IMG/VR virus record: IMGVR_UViG_3300036817_000216
Location: 1 to 46,168 of that record
DNA: 46,168 nt
From: a virus
Reading direction: 5' to 3' (one strand)
Part shown: positions 38,531 to 46,168 of the stretch, piece by piece
How positions within the stretch are numbered: the first letter of the stretch is position 1
How the letters are laid out: each line of letters opens with the position of its first letter
Notes under the pieces: generated by a model
Told to the model about the DNA's origin: nothing
Seen by the model: only the letters and a program-made list of their open reading frames with translations
The model's database searches: none
Position numbers and translations under genes: made by a program

Positions 38531-38817
38531 ATTGGAGCCTTCTGCTTCAGCAGCTAACGGCCTACGTGGTCGCTAGCCTTGCATCGTGGTTTACAGCTCG
38601 TTACCACCTTAATCTGGAGCAGCAGGGTCTAGTTGCAACCGACCTTATGGGTGGCGCAACTGTCGCTGGAGCGACAGTCTACGGTTTGTGGACACATCAC
38701 CGCGCATTTTTGGCGAAACCCCCCAATGGAGGAACCAATGCGCAAGCTCCTATGCCTCAGCAGCTTTATCCTAACGATCCTGGCTTACCCGGCACCGGCC
38801 GCCGATCTCCCCCGTAA
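38527..38817 (+). CDS. Putative holin
   Basis: A 96-residue protein whose ATG overlaps the endolysin stop. Two hydrophobic segments are visible: residues 4-23 (SLLLQQLTAYVVASLASWFT) and 36-56 (LVATDLMGGATVAGATVYGLW), joined by a short charged loop. The tail is Pro/Gln-rich and hydrophilic. Size, two-helix topology and position match class II-type holins such as the Pam3-gp28-like family. Its last 80 bases overlap the outer-membrane protein gene in another frame. Confidence 0.7.
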   Translation: MNWSLLLQQLTAYVVASLASWFTARYHLNLEQQGLVATDLMGGATVAGATVYGLWTHHRAFLAKPPNGGTNAQAPMPQQLYPNDPGLPGTGRRSPP

Positions 38818-39574
38818 GGCGCTCGACGTTCCGACGGTACCGGTTGTCCTCACCAATCCGTTTTACATAGGAATCTGGGGCGGCGGCGGGTTTTCCACGC
38901 AAGAGAACGACTTAACGCTAGGTGGGCAGACGCAAGGTCCGGTCAAGGCTTACCCGACCGGTGCGCTCGCGGGAGCGGTCCTTGGCTACGGTACCAGCGC
39001 GGGGAATTTCTATTACGGCTTCTCGATTGAGGCCGCGTACGATTTTTCTCGTGGCGATGTGGGGTTTTCTGGCTTTACGGGTCCGGGTTGTGGCAATGCC
39101 CCGAATTGCGCGGGACCTCTCGGTTCGCTGAAGAATGGCTTGCTCTTGCAGGTTGGTGGCGAACTTGGGATCAGCCTGACAACGCTTGGCGGGTATTTAC
39201 CGACATCCGCCCAACCGTCGAACTGGCCCGTGCCGATCACGCTTCCAGCGTCCGTATGGTCAAACCTGATCATCGCCGGGCGTGGCGGGTTCGCGGGGCG
39301 CGACGTGACAATGTGCGCGCTCACGGGCGTCGATCCTTTCACGGGATTACCCGACGGGTCCCAAACATGCGGGTCCCAGTTCAAAATCGGGCCATACGTG
39401 GGCGCGGAGATCAAAGCGATGCTGTCGGCTCAGACCGAAGTGTTTCTCAAATACGATCACGTGTTCTGGAACAGCAGCTTTACCCCTGCGAGCGCAGCAC
39501 CGGCGTTTGTAAATGACACTGCGATGGCCAAGAAGGAGGACATCTTTAAGGCTGGATTTGGCTACCACTTCTGA
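38738..39574 (+). CDS. Phage-encoded outer-membrane beta-barrel (Omp25/31-like)
   Basis: A 278-residue protein. ATG 38738 is chosen because GGAGGA lies five bases upstream and it opens a signal peptide (MRKLLCLSSFILTILAYPAPA, then ADLPRK). The mature start (LTNPFYIGIWGGGGFS) and the alternating strands (NFYYGFSIEAAYDFSRGDVGF, GPYVGAEIKAMLS, QTEVFLKYDHVFW) resemble the Omp25/Omp31-type small porins of Rhizobiales. The last residues FGYHF end in Phe, the signal for BAM-dependent insertion. A lambda-Lom-like role (surface change, superinfection exclusion or adhesion) is inference. It is the last gene before a strong terminator. Confidence 0.7.
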   Translation: MRKLLCLSSFILTILAYPAPAADLPRKALDVPTVPVVLTNPFYIGIWGGGGFSTQENDLTLGGQTQGPVKAYPTGALAGAVLGYGTSAGNFYYGFSIEAAYDFSRGDVGFSGFTGPGCGNAPNCAGPLGSLKNGLLLQVGGELGISLTTLGGYLPTSAQPSNWPVPITLPASVWSNLIIAGRGGFAGRDVTMCALTGVDPFTGLPDGSQTCGSQFKIGPYVGAEIKAMLSAQTEVFLKYDHVFWNSSFTPASAAPAFVNDTAMAKKEDIFKAGFGYHF

Positions 39575-39607
39575 TAGGTTGCGTTTGTTTCCTCCCTAGT
39601 GGAACTT

Positions 39608-39633
39608 AAGGCGGCCTGGCCGCCTTATTTTTT
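39608..39633 (+). terminator. Intrinsic terminator after the lysis/OMP block
   Basis: AAGGCGGC pairs with GCCGCCTT around a three-base loop (39608-39626), followed by six T's at 39628-39633. This is the clearest rho-independent terminator in the window. Genes downstream must use read-through or a separate promoter. Confidence 0.85.
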
Positions 39634-39642
39634 GGATGGGAG

Positions 39643-39993
39643 ATGTCGGATTTACCGTTGACCTTAGATCAGATTTTGCACATCGCAGAGCTGCTTTCTA
39701 TTGCGGGCGGCGCTATTGTGGTGTCTTTCAAGATCGGGCGTTTCACGCAGGCGATCGAGAGCACCAACATAAATTTTTCAAGAGAGATGGCGGACTCCAA
39801 GCTAGACCGACAGGGGATTCGTGACGAGATCAAGATTTTAGCCGAGAACACCTCCAAAGAGATCACAGATTTGACGGTCGCGATGCAGAAAGACAATGTG
39901 TTTTCCTTGCAAATTGCCAACATGGAAAAGGCGATAACCGAGTTGCGTCAGTGGTACGATGAGCTACGGCGAGGAAAGGGCCGTATTGACTAG
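39643..39993 (+). CDS. Membrane-anchored coiled-coil protein, spanin-like
   Basis: A 116-residue protein starting ten bases after the terminator; GGGAGAT lies just upstream. Residues 10-30 (ILHIAELLSIAGGAIVVSF) are a transmembrane helix. The rest is one long charged coiled coil (DRQGIRDEIKILAENTSKEI, NMEKAITELRQWYDEL). An N-terminal anchor plus a periplasmic helix is the i-spanin layout, and the lysis genes are next to it. No o-spanin lipoprotein was recognised, so this remains tentative. Confidence 0.55.
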   Translation: MSDLPLTLDQILHIAELLSIAGGAIVVSFKIGRFTQAIESTNINFSREMADSKLDRQGIRDEIKILAENTSKEITDLTVAMQKDNVFSLQIANMEKAITELRQWYDELRRGKGRID

Positions 39994-40027
39994 CTTTTTT
40001 CATGTGGTATTTTGATCACTGTCGTGT

Positions 40028-40077
40028 GCTGCCTTAGCTGGCAGAGCGACCTCGACTTGTGGCCGTTAGTCACTAGG
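40028..40077 (+). other. Non-coding stretch with tRNA-like fragment
   Basis: The gap 39994-40090 has no gene. It contains TAGCTGGCAGAGCGACC, like a tRNA D-arm, then GACTTGT as in a tRNA-Thr(TGT) anticodon loop, then GTCACTAG. There is no T-loop, no paired anticodon stem and no acceptor stem. A simple hairpin CTGCC/GGCAG (40029-40044) also explains part of it. At most a decayed tRNA. Confidence 0.25.
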
Positions 40078-40090
40078 GAAACAATCAACT

Positions 40091-40870
40091 ATGGCTAGAC
40101 TACCGCAGCAGCGGGCGCCGCAAGCGTCCGATGAGGAAGACTTTTATGGCGAAGGTGAAGAAACCACACGGGGGCGTGATGAAGGGGAGGATTACGGCGG
40201 GGAAGGCGGAGCCGAAAGCGATGCAGCAGCCGAAGACGATGCCGCCCTCGACACTGGCGAGGAACAAGAGACTGGGGGCGAGGAAGATTTAGAACCGCGC
40301 GGTCGCCGCGCGGATCCGCGATTCCAGCGGCTCGCCAACGAGCGCAACGATTGGCGCCGCCGGGCTGAAGAAGCTGAGCGCCGCTACCAGCCACCTCAAC
40401 CCCAGCAGCAGGTTGAGTCGGAAGCACAGTTTGAGGCCCGAATGCAGCAGCTCCCCTTTGAGGAGCGCATGGAGGCCCGATACCGACGGGACAAGGAGCA
40501 CAACGCCGCAACGACGCAGCAGATGCGGCTTGAGCAGGCAGTGGCCAACGACAAGGCAGCGTATCAGTCGAAGGCAGCAAGCAACCGGGTGATGAAGCGG
40601 CTGGAGCAAGAGGTTGAAGACGAGTTCCAGCGATTGCTTCGGGTAGGGCAGGCGCGTCCGCGCGAGCAGCTTTACTGGGAGATTCGCGGGAGAGAATTAG
40701 ACGCGATGGATGGGAAAGTCGGAGTGAAAGAACGGGAGCGAGCAGCACGCCGCGTTCAGTCTCAGAAGACCCGTCCAAGCAACGCTTCAAGCGACGTCCG
40801 CGGAGGCGGACGCCGGCAACTGAGCGAACGTGAGGCGCGTGCTCGCCGATTGGAGAATACGCGCATTTAG
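40091..40870 (+). CDS. Capsid scaffolding protein
   Basis: A 259-residue protein directly before the major capsid gene. Residues 10-70 are very acidic (Asp/Glu/Gly-rich). The centre is helical and charged (RRRAEEAERRYQ, EARMQQLPFEERMEARYRRD, VMKRLEQEVEDEFQRLL). The C-terminal 40 residues are basic (RGGGRRQLSEREARARRL), the usual capsid-binding end. This acidic-helical-basic profile is typical of podovirus scaffolds. It should guide procapsid assembly and then exit. Confidence 0.75.
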   Translation: MARLPQQRAPQASDEEDFYGEGEETTRGRDEGEDYGGEGGAESDAAAEDDAALDTGEEQETGGEEDLEPRGRRADPRFQRLANERNDWRRRAEEAERRYQPPQPQQQVESEAQFEARMQQLPFEERMEARYRRDKEHNAATTQQMRLEQAVANDKAAYQSKAASNRVMKRLEQEVEDEFQRLLRVGQARPREQLYWEIRGRELDAMDGKVGVKERERAARRVQSQKTRPSNASSDVRGGGRRQLSEREARARRLENTRI

Positions 40871-40882
40871 GAGTGAGCTGCA

Positions 40883-42241
40883 ATGATGATGGCCACCAAC
40901 CCGGCTGCGTCCTTTGTCGCCGATATCGAAGGTTATTTGGCTGACGAGACTTTGCCCCTGGCTCGGCGCCAGCTGGTTGTTTACCAATTTGGTGATCCGC
41001 TTGTACTGCCGGAAGGACGCGGATCGGCCTATACCGCCACTCGTTACAACCGTGTTCCGCTTCCTTTTGCGCCGCTGTCTGAAGGCGTGCCTCCCGTTGG
41101 GCAGAACATGACCATCTCGCAGGTCTCGGCGACCGCGCAGCAATGGGGCGACAAGATCACCATCACCGACGTTGGCGAGCTGACTATCAAGCATCCGCTG
41201 TTCGTCAAGGCGAAGGAATTGCTCGGGCTGCAGATCGCAGAGACCTTTGAGCGTAATACCTTCAATGCGCTCCTCGCCGGGGCGCAGATCAACTATGTGA
41301 ACACGCGCGGATCGCGCGGCGCGCTTGTTGCCGGTGACGTGCTCAATCCACATGAGATCGTGCGTGCAACCGCGATCTTAGAGACCCTTGGCGCCCCCCG
41401 CTACTCCGGCGACGAGATGACGGACACCCGTCTCGAAGCGGATGCCGGGGGTGCCAGGGCTTCGTCCAACCCGCGTGCGATGCCACACTACACCGCGGTG
41501 TGTCACACTCTTGTGGTGGCGGACATGCGCGAGAATCCGACCGTCAACCAAGCGTGGACTTTCTCAGACATCAACCGGCTCTACAATTACGAACTCGGGG
41601 AATGGGCAGGGATAAGGTTCTGTCGGTCAAACCTCGTGCCGACTTTTACCGGTGTAGCGGTGATCACCGCCACTGCTTCTGCTTCCGGCGGGACACTGGC
41701 GACCGGAACCTACTCGGTGCAGGTGACCGCGCAGGACACGCAGAATCAGTACGAGAGCCGCATTTACGCGGTTCAGACCGGCCTCGCCGTGACTGGTCCG
41801 ACTGGTTCGATCAGCGTTGTGCTGCCGGTTTTGGCGGGGTTCACTTTTTCGGTCTACATCAGCGCTTCGAACTCTAACCCGCCGTTCAACCTGGGAACGT
41901 CAGTCGCCGGGCCGACCGTAGGTCCGTATGCGGGTCAGGCGACCCAGATGGCTCCGAACCAGACTGTCGTGATCCAGGCCGTAGGTCTTCCACAGGTGCC
42001 GCCCGCGGCGCCGGCAGCCGGCATTACTGCTTATCCGACCTTCATTTTTGGTCGCGGCGCCTACGGGCAGGTGAAACTTGACGACGTGCGATTTACCTAT
42101 CTCAAGGACGCCGATAAGTCGGATCCGCTCAACCAGCTTCGAGTGGTGGGCTGGAAGGCGTTCTACGGGACATTGATCGAGAATAATCAGTTTTTCATGC
42201 GGATCGAGTCCACATCGGCGTTCTCGGTCACCTTCGGATAA
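40883..42241 (+). CDS. Major capsid protein, N4-gp56 type, with inserted domain
   Basis: A 452-residue capsid protein. Conserved N4-gp56-family blocks are LPLARRQLVVYQFGDP, AQQWGDKITITDVGEL, NTFNALLAGAQINY and, near the end, DADKSDPLNQLRVVGWKAFYGTLIENNQFFMRIE. Residues about 258-380 (TGTYSVQVTAQDTQNQYESRIYA-like strands, then GFTFSVYISAS and a Pro/Ala-rich end) are a Thr/Ser/Gly-rich beta domain that interrupts the HK97-type fold. It is likely an Ig/fibronectin-like insertion exposed on the capsid surface. AGGAG precedes the start (three ATGs in a row). Confidence 0.85.
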   Translation: MMMATNPAASFVADIEGYLADETLPLARRQLVVYQFGDPLVLPEGRGSAYTATRYNRVPLPFAPLSEGVPPVGQNMTISQVSATAQQWGDKITITDVGELTIKHPLFVKAKELLGLQIAETFERNTFNALLAGAQINYVNTRGSRGALVAGDVLNPHEIVRATAILETLGAPRYSGDEMTDTRLEADAGGARASSNPRAMPHYTAVCHTLVVADMRENPTVNQAWTFSDINRLYNYELGEWAGIRFCRSNLVPTFTGVAVITATASASGGTLATGTYSVQVTAQDTQNQYESRIYAVQTGLAVTGPTGSISVVLPVLAGFTFSVYISASNSNPPFNLGTSVAGPTVGPYAGQATQMAPNQTVVIQAVGLPQVPPAAPAAGITAYPTFIFGRGAYGQVKLDDVRFTYLKDADKSDPLNQLRVVGWKAFYGTLIENNQFFMRIESTSAFSVTFG

Positions 42242-42254
42242 CAGGGAGGCTGGA

Positions 42255-42563
42255 ATGCCTTACAGGCTTCGCTATACGGTTTCGATCGACTGGATTGGCG
42301 CGGGCGCGGGCCCGATGGAGGCAGAGCTGCCTTCCGCTGGCCAGATGCTGCAAGGCGGCGGCGCCTCCGGGCAGTCGAAGACGTTCGTGACCAACCCCGC
42401 CACTATTCCGACCGTGCTCGGTACAGGTGCCGGGACCTTCCCGGCGACCCAGCTGGCGTCGGGTGACATCACGACCCTGTTGACCGCGCTCACGACCGAT
42501 ATCTCGGCGCAAATGAACGCCAACATCGGCACCATGCAAGGGTGGGCTTCAGGACAACCGTAA
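42255..42563 (+). CDS. Small head protein
   Basis: A 102-residue protein with GGGAGG before ATG 42255, just after the capsid gene. It has a short beta start (YRLRYTVSIDWIG), Gly/Thr-rich middle and Ala/Thr helix end (DISAQMNANIGTMQGW). Probably a capsid decoration or head-completion protein. The stop overlaps the next start (TAATG). Confidence 0.6.
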   Translation: MPYRLRYTVSIDWIGAGAGPMEAELPSAGQMLQGGGASGQSKTFVTNPATIPTVLGTGAGTFPATQLASGDITTLLTALTTDISAQMNANIGTMQGWASGQP

Positions 42564-42907
42564 TGACAATCGGCACGGCTGGCACCAACCTCACCACGTC
42601 GCTCACGGCGCTCTTTCACCCGGGCTCGTTCATCTCGCCGTCGGGGGTGGTGCAGTCTTTTGTTGAGGTGGACGCCGATATCGCCACGATTAATCAGGCG
42701 ATTAAGGACGATCAGAACCCCAATTTGCCTGCTCCGGGAGCTATTCCGATGGGCGGCTACTCGCGTGCGGGACAGCTTTACGTGCCCAATCGCGGCTGGT
42801 TGAAGGTGATGCCGGGCGATTTGATCGGCGTCGATGCCAATGGTTGGCCGATTCTCGTGTCAGCTCGGTCGATTGCGACTGGCGGATGGACAAAGACAGC
42901 AACATGA
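42563..42907 (+). CDS. Small head-associated protein
   Basis: A 114-residue protein starting MTIGTAGTNL; the frame is open upstream, but the TAATG overlap selects 42563. The C-terminal half (GQLYVPNRGWLKVMPGDLIGVDANGWPILVSA) is a compact beta domain like capsid-cement or plug proteins. It ends with an ATGA overlap into the next gene. The function is inferred from position. Confidence 0.6.
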   Translation: MTIGTAGTNLTTSLTALFHPGSFISPSGVVQSFVEVDADIATINQAIKDDQNPNLPAPGAIPMGGYSRAGQLYVPNRGWLKVMPGDLIGVDANGWPILVSARSIATGGWTKTAT

Positions 42908-43470
42908 CCGACGAACTTTTTGGCGAGAACAACGGTCGCCCCGCGGGCAAGAAGAACAAGCCTCAGGAGCCCATTAAATTCGAGAAGCAGGTCGATTCCC
43001 TGTCCAGCTTCGTCGGGCTTTTGACTGAAGCCGAGAAGGCGGAAATTCGCCAGCAGGCGAAAGACCAGGTTCTCAAGGAGCAAAAGGACCGTGAGAAGGC
43101 TGCGCTGCTTGCGCAGTTTATCAAAGAAGAGAAGCAAATTGTTGATCCGAAAGAGATGGTGTATCCGATCGTGCTGCATCTTGCACCGCACGCGAACTGC
43201 ATCATGCTTGACGGGAAGCAGTATTTTACCGAGCAGGTCTACGACGTGACGATTCCGGTGGGGCATGTGCTTATTGAGCAGATGAACCGCGGGTGGGCGC
43301 ACGAGGCTGCTACGCAGGTCACTGACAGCAAGGGGCGTCGTCCTTTTCAGCCGCCGATGGGGATCGGTTTTGGCAATTTCATGGACAACCGGCGCCCGCG
43401 TAATCTGGCGGTCGGATCAGAAAACGTCGGTGCACATATCGCCGAAATGCACAGGACTTTACACGGATGA
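42904..43470 (+). CDS. Virion-operon protein with helical N-half
   Basis: A 188-residue protein; ATG 42904 is in an ATGA overlap, so the longer frame from 42844 is not used. Residues 35-85 form a charged helix (GLLTEAEKAEIRQQAKDQVL, KEQKDREKAALLAQFI). Residues 95-188 are a mixed domain (ANCIMLDGKQYFTEQVYDVT). It sits between capsid and connector genes. No named family is recognised; a head-tail joining accessory is likely. Confidence 0.6.
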   Translation: MTDELFGENNGRPAGKKNKPQEPIKFEKQVDSLSSFVGLLTEAEKAEIRQQAKDQVLKEQKDREKAALLAQFIKEEKQIVDPKEMVYPIVLHLAPHANCIMLDGKQYFTEQVYDVTIPVGHVLIEQMNRGWAHEAATQVTDSKGRRPFQPPMGIGFGNFMDNRRPRNLAVGSENVGAHIAEMHRTLHG

Positions 43471-43958
43471 CGGAACTGAAAGAGGTTGTTGTTACTCCGG
43501 CGGTTGAAATCCAAGTCACATTCGGACCGGACGGTGGGCGAGGGTTTGGCGTTCGTTTTGCGCCGTTGCCGTTGGATCAGGCCAGAACTGACCTCGACGA
43601 GGTGATGGATAAGGTGCTCGACGCGATCGAGCGTCAGCGCGCGCGGTTCTTGATAGCTGACAAGGAAGCTCAACTTGCTCAATTGGTTGCGATCATCCGT
43701 AAGACCGAAGGTTCATTGATTTCAACTGAAGAACAAGCCAGAATGCGGTGGGAGAGCGAGGGTCGCAAAGGCGATTGGTCACCGGACAGGTTACCTGCTT
43801 CAGAGGCAATGAAAAAGAGCAACACTGAGGTGGGTTTGAAACGTGACCGGGCAACGGCCGAAGCTCTCGACGAGGAGATCAAGAAGCTCCGGCATTTGGT
43901 GAATGGCCATGGCGCTCACGTCGGCTCAGATCGTCACGCTGGCATGTCAGATCGCTAA
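43467..43958 (+). CDS. Helical virion-operon protein
   Basis: A 163-residue protein starting in an ATGA overlap. It has a short beta start (VEIQVTFGPDGG), then long charged helices (DEVMDKVLDAIERQRARFLIA, and SNTEVGLKRDRATAEALDEEI), probably a coiled coil. Its last 56 bases overlap the connector gene. The function is unknown. Confidence 0.55.
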   Translation: MTELKEVVVTPAVEIQVTFGPDGGRGFGVRFAPLPLDQARTDLDEVMDKVLDAIERQRARFLIADKEAQLAQLVAIIRKTEGSLISTEEQARMRWESEGRKGDWSPDRLPASEAMKKSNTEVGLKRDRATAEALDEEIKKLRHLVNGHGAHVGSDRHAGMSDR

Positions 43959-44709
43959 AACACCGGGGATGGTGCAGCAGGCGGGGCAGCGCCTGAACAC
44001 GATCCTTCAAGAGTTGTGCCAGAATTACGATCTGGATGACGCGCGCAGCTTCACCACGATTACTTTCAACGTCGGGCTATCGGGGCCGAACATCGGGACT
44101 GGGCCTTACGCTCTGCCGGCGGACTACTTGCGCACGCAGCGCGGTCGGCAATTCTATAGTGTGGCCTTTCAGCCTTACGAGCTGAGCCGGATCGAGCTTG
44201 ACGAATATGATCTGCTTACTCAGCAGCCTGGGTTCAACGATTTTCCTCGAAATTTCGTTGTTGATATGGCTCCGGTACAGGGAGTCCTGTTTACTGGTCT
44301 CGGTGGCACCGGCGGCACGTACACGATCACTTCCGAGACGACACCACAGGAATACGTCTGGCCTCCCCCGTCCATTTCCGCTCAGGTGGTAATTCGCTAC
44401 TTTCGGCAGATGCCCGACATTGGCTCGCCGGAACTATCTAATGTGGTCCCGTGGTTTCGCAACCAGCAGTATCTAATTAGCCGTCTTTCCGGCGAGATGA
44501 TGGCGCTTGCGGATGACGAGCGCGCTGAGAAATTTTTGACCGACAAGGAGGATATGAATCCGCAGGGCGCCGGTGTGATTTTGCGCCGCTTCCTTAACAT
44601 GAAGGATGACCCGGAGGGCCGTGCCAAGGTGGTGGCTCTGGATCGGCGGCGGTTTGGCATAAGCCGCTGGGATCGCCTGCCGTCCACCAAGACGATCGGC
44701 TGGCCATGA
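43903..44709 (+). CDS. Head-tail connector / tail tube A-like protein
   Basis: A 268-residue protein (ATG 43903, or 43909). TSAQIVTLACQIAKTPGMVQQAGQRLNTILQELCQNYDLDDAR is the helical start typical of gp4/gp11-type connectors. YALPADYLRTQRGR and WFRNQQYLISRLSGEMMALADDERAEKFL are also characteristic of phage head-tail adaptor families. It should bind beneath the portal and receive the tail nozzle. The stop overlaps the next start (ATGA). Confidence 0.65.
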   Translation: MAMALTSAQIVTLACQIAKTPGMVQQAGQRLNTILQELCQNYDLDDARSFTTITFNVGLSGPNIGTGPYALPADYLRTQRGRQFYSVAFQPYELSRIELDEYDLLTQQPGFNDFPRNFVVDMAPVQGVLFTGLGGTGGTYTITSETTPQEYVWPPPSISAQVVIRYFRQMPDIGSPELSNVVPWFRNQQYLISRLSGEMMALADDERAEKFLTDKEDMNPQGAGVILRRFLNMKDDPEGRAKVVALDRRRFGISRWDRLPSTKTIGWP

Positions 44710-46168
44710 GCATCCGCCGCGGAGTTCCGCTTCCCTTCTCACCTCAGGGAGCATCTGACGCAATTGATGCGACGAATGTGTTTCCGGGCGCGATGGCGCT
44801 TCTGCAGAATCTGATTCCTGACCCTTCGACCTCAAATTTGTGGCAGTGCCGGCCGGCTGCGGTCCAGCTGACCAATTTCAGCGGGTTTACGACGCCGGGC
44901 TTTATTTCGACGATGCAGGTGATCGGTATTTATGCCTACGGCATGATCGCCAGCGGGCGTAATCCTGGACACGACGAACCGTTCGCTTTCAACCTACTCT
45001 CCAAGACTTTCGTCACGATTACCGGCATCACGGCAGCTAACACGCCCTTAAGTCCGGTAACAACAGGGGCCTGGGTGCCGCCGACGATGGCCTTGGCCGG
45101 TGCGAATTTGGTGGTCACGCACCCCGGATTCAATTTTTCCGGTGGCTTTGCGTTTGGCGTGCTCAATATTTCCAACCCTGTGGCACCGACCTGGACGGCT
45201 CAGAACACCACTACAAATACGCTGCCGGCGCTCCCGATATGGGTTGAGACTTTCAACAATCGCCTGTGGTTCCTGGTGAACCCGCCGGTCGGGCAGCCAG
45301 GTGCGTACTTCACCGACATTTTGTCGTTGAACATGATCAACCCCAATCAAGTCATCACGTTCGACGATACCCAACAGCTGACGACCGCGGCCGGTTTGGG
45401 TCTGTTCAACCAGCTGGGGGGTGTCATTCAGTCACTGATGATCTTCAAGAACACCGCGAACGTCTACCAGATCACTGGGGATGCGGCGCTTAGCACCTTG
45501 GCGCGTAATTCGCTTAATGTGGCGACCGGAACTCTCTCGCCGCTAGCAGTCACCACGACGCCGCGAGGTCTTGCGTTTTTGGCTCCTGATGGCTTGCGGT
45601 TGATCGATTTTCAGGCGCGCATTAGTGATCCGATCGGCGTGGATGGGCAGGGAATCAATGTCCCGTTCATTTTTAACGCAGTGCCTTCGCGCGCGCAGGC
45701 TGCGTGTAACCAGAACGTGCTTCGTATTTCGGTTCAGAACAGCAATGCCGTCGGGGCGCCGATTCAAGAGTGGTGGTACGACATTTCGCGGCACAAATGG
45801 TCAGGACCGCATACGTTTCCGGCGAACCAGATTTCAGCTTTCAATGATACCTTCATCGTTGCGCCGCTTGGGGTGAATGCAACGTTGTTTCAAAGTGATG
45901 TTGCTCAGTCTTCGACCTCTACATTCGTCGAAAACGGGCAGATTCTGACTTTTATCTGGCAGACTGCCATGTTGCCGGATCCGAAGCAGGCAGCCTACTT
46001 CGCGATGGTCGAAACGTCTTTGAACCTCGAGCTGGCGGCTGGGCAATCGGTCGTGACGGTTACGGCTTTTGACCAAAACGGGCAGATTTTTCAACAGGTT
46101 ACAGTAAAGCCGGCTCAGCTTGGGACGATATGGGGGCAATTTACTTGGGGGCAGGCACTTTGGGGCGG
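44706..46168 (+). CDS. Tail nozzle / DNA-stabilisation-like protein, N-terminal part
   Basis: The frame starts at ATG 44706 (ATGA overlap) and stays open to the right end, then continues at base 1 to 367. The full protein is 560 residues. MSIRRGVPLPFSPQG, then many beta strands with WVPPTMALAG, VETFNNRLWFL, TTAAGLGLFNQLGG and TPRGLAFLAPDGLRLIDF, is the pattern of podovirus nozzle proteins such as P22 gp10 or T7 gp12-like beta-propellers. The YDISRHKWSGPH repeat-like strand supports a propeller. It closes the portal-connector channel and carries the spikes encoded just downstream. Confidence 0.75.
   Translation, partial: MSIRRGVPLPFSPQGASDAIDATNVFPGAMALLQNLIPDPSTSNLWQCRPAAVQLTNFSGFTTPGFISTMQVIGIYAYGMIASGRNPGHDEPFAFNLLSKTFVTITGITAANTPLSPVTTGAWVPPTMALAGANLVVTHPGFNFSGGFAFGVLNISNPVAPTWTAQNTTTNTLPALPIWVETFNNRLWFLVNPPVGQPGAYFTDILSLNMINPNQVITFDDTQQLTTAAGLGLFNQLGGVIQSLMIFKNTANVYQITGDAALSTLARNSLNVATGTLSPLAVTTTPRGLAFLAPDGLRLIDFQARISDPIGVDGQGINVPFIFNAVPSRAQAACNQNVLRISVQNSNAVGAPIQEWWYDISRHKWSGPHTFPANQISAFNDTFIVAPLGVNATLFQSDVAQSSTSTFVENGQILTFIWQTAMLPDPKQAAYFAMVETSLNLELAAGQSVVTVTAFDQNGQIFQQVTVKPAQLGTIWGQFTWGQALWG
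46022..46168. repeat. Terminal direct repeat, right copy
   Basis: Copy of bases 1-147 with one mismatch (46148). See the left copy; together they show that the sequence closes on itself. Confidence 0.9.

Noticed and set aside
40095-40883. 262-residue minus-strand frame opposite the scaffold gene
   Set aside because: Arg/Leu/Pro-rich antisense of an acidic scaffold gene, a typical compositional artefact.

Overview
The window is the complete genome of a tailed phage with a short-tailed (podovirus-type) gene set, opened at an arbitrary point. Bases 1-147 recur at 46022-46168 with one mismatch, and an open reading frame running off the right end (from 44706) continues in register at base 1 and stops at 367, so the sequence closes into a circle of about 46.02 kb. 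No integrase, excisionase or recognisable CI-type repressor was found, so a virulent lifestyle is more likely. The host is probably an alphaproteobacterium: most of the genome is visibly GC-rich and the phage carries an Omp25/Omp31-like outer-membrane protein of the kind abundant in Rhizobiales. The host call is inference.

Layout. A non-coding control region of about 1.1 kb (27553-28634) splits the genome into two transcription directions. It holds densely folded inverted repeats, a nine-residue leader ORF with an exceptionally strong ribosome-binding site, and an AT-rich stretch with seven copies of a short iteron. From here the early/replication operon runs leftward on the minus strand to 13807. 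It encodes a DUF932 protein, several tiny membrane proteins, a family A DNA polymerase split into two genes around a winged-helix gene, a Cas4/RecB-like nuclease, a VRR-NUC-like nuclease, a SNF2-type helicase, a zinc/AT-hook protein and a primase-polymerase fused to a DUF927-like helicase. Nearly all are joined by 4-base ATGA-type overlaps.

The rightward operon starts near 28581. It holds a zinc protein, a KTSC protein, the large terminase, the portal, small head or decoration proteins, an HFVP-repeat protein, a lysis block (secreted beta-domain protein, GH108 endolysin, holin), the outer-membrane protein and a strong terminator (39608-39633). After that come a membrane/coiled-coil protein, the scaffold, an N4-gp56-type capsid protein, head-tail connectors, the tail protein that crosses the junction, two beta-helix tail spikes with signal peptides, a GNAT-like protein, three internal/ejection proteins and a PurD-like ATP-grasp protein. 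The two operons converge at 13807-13871, where their 3' ends overlap.

Most worth a second look: the split PolA with its embedded winged-helix gene, the cloverleaf-like folded leader and leader peptide, the PurD-like ATP-grasp gene, the phage-borne outer-membrane barrel, and the helix-turn-helix repeats on an ejection protein.
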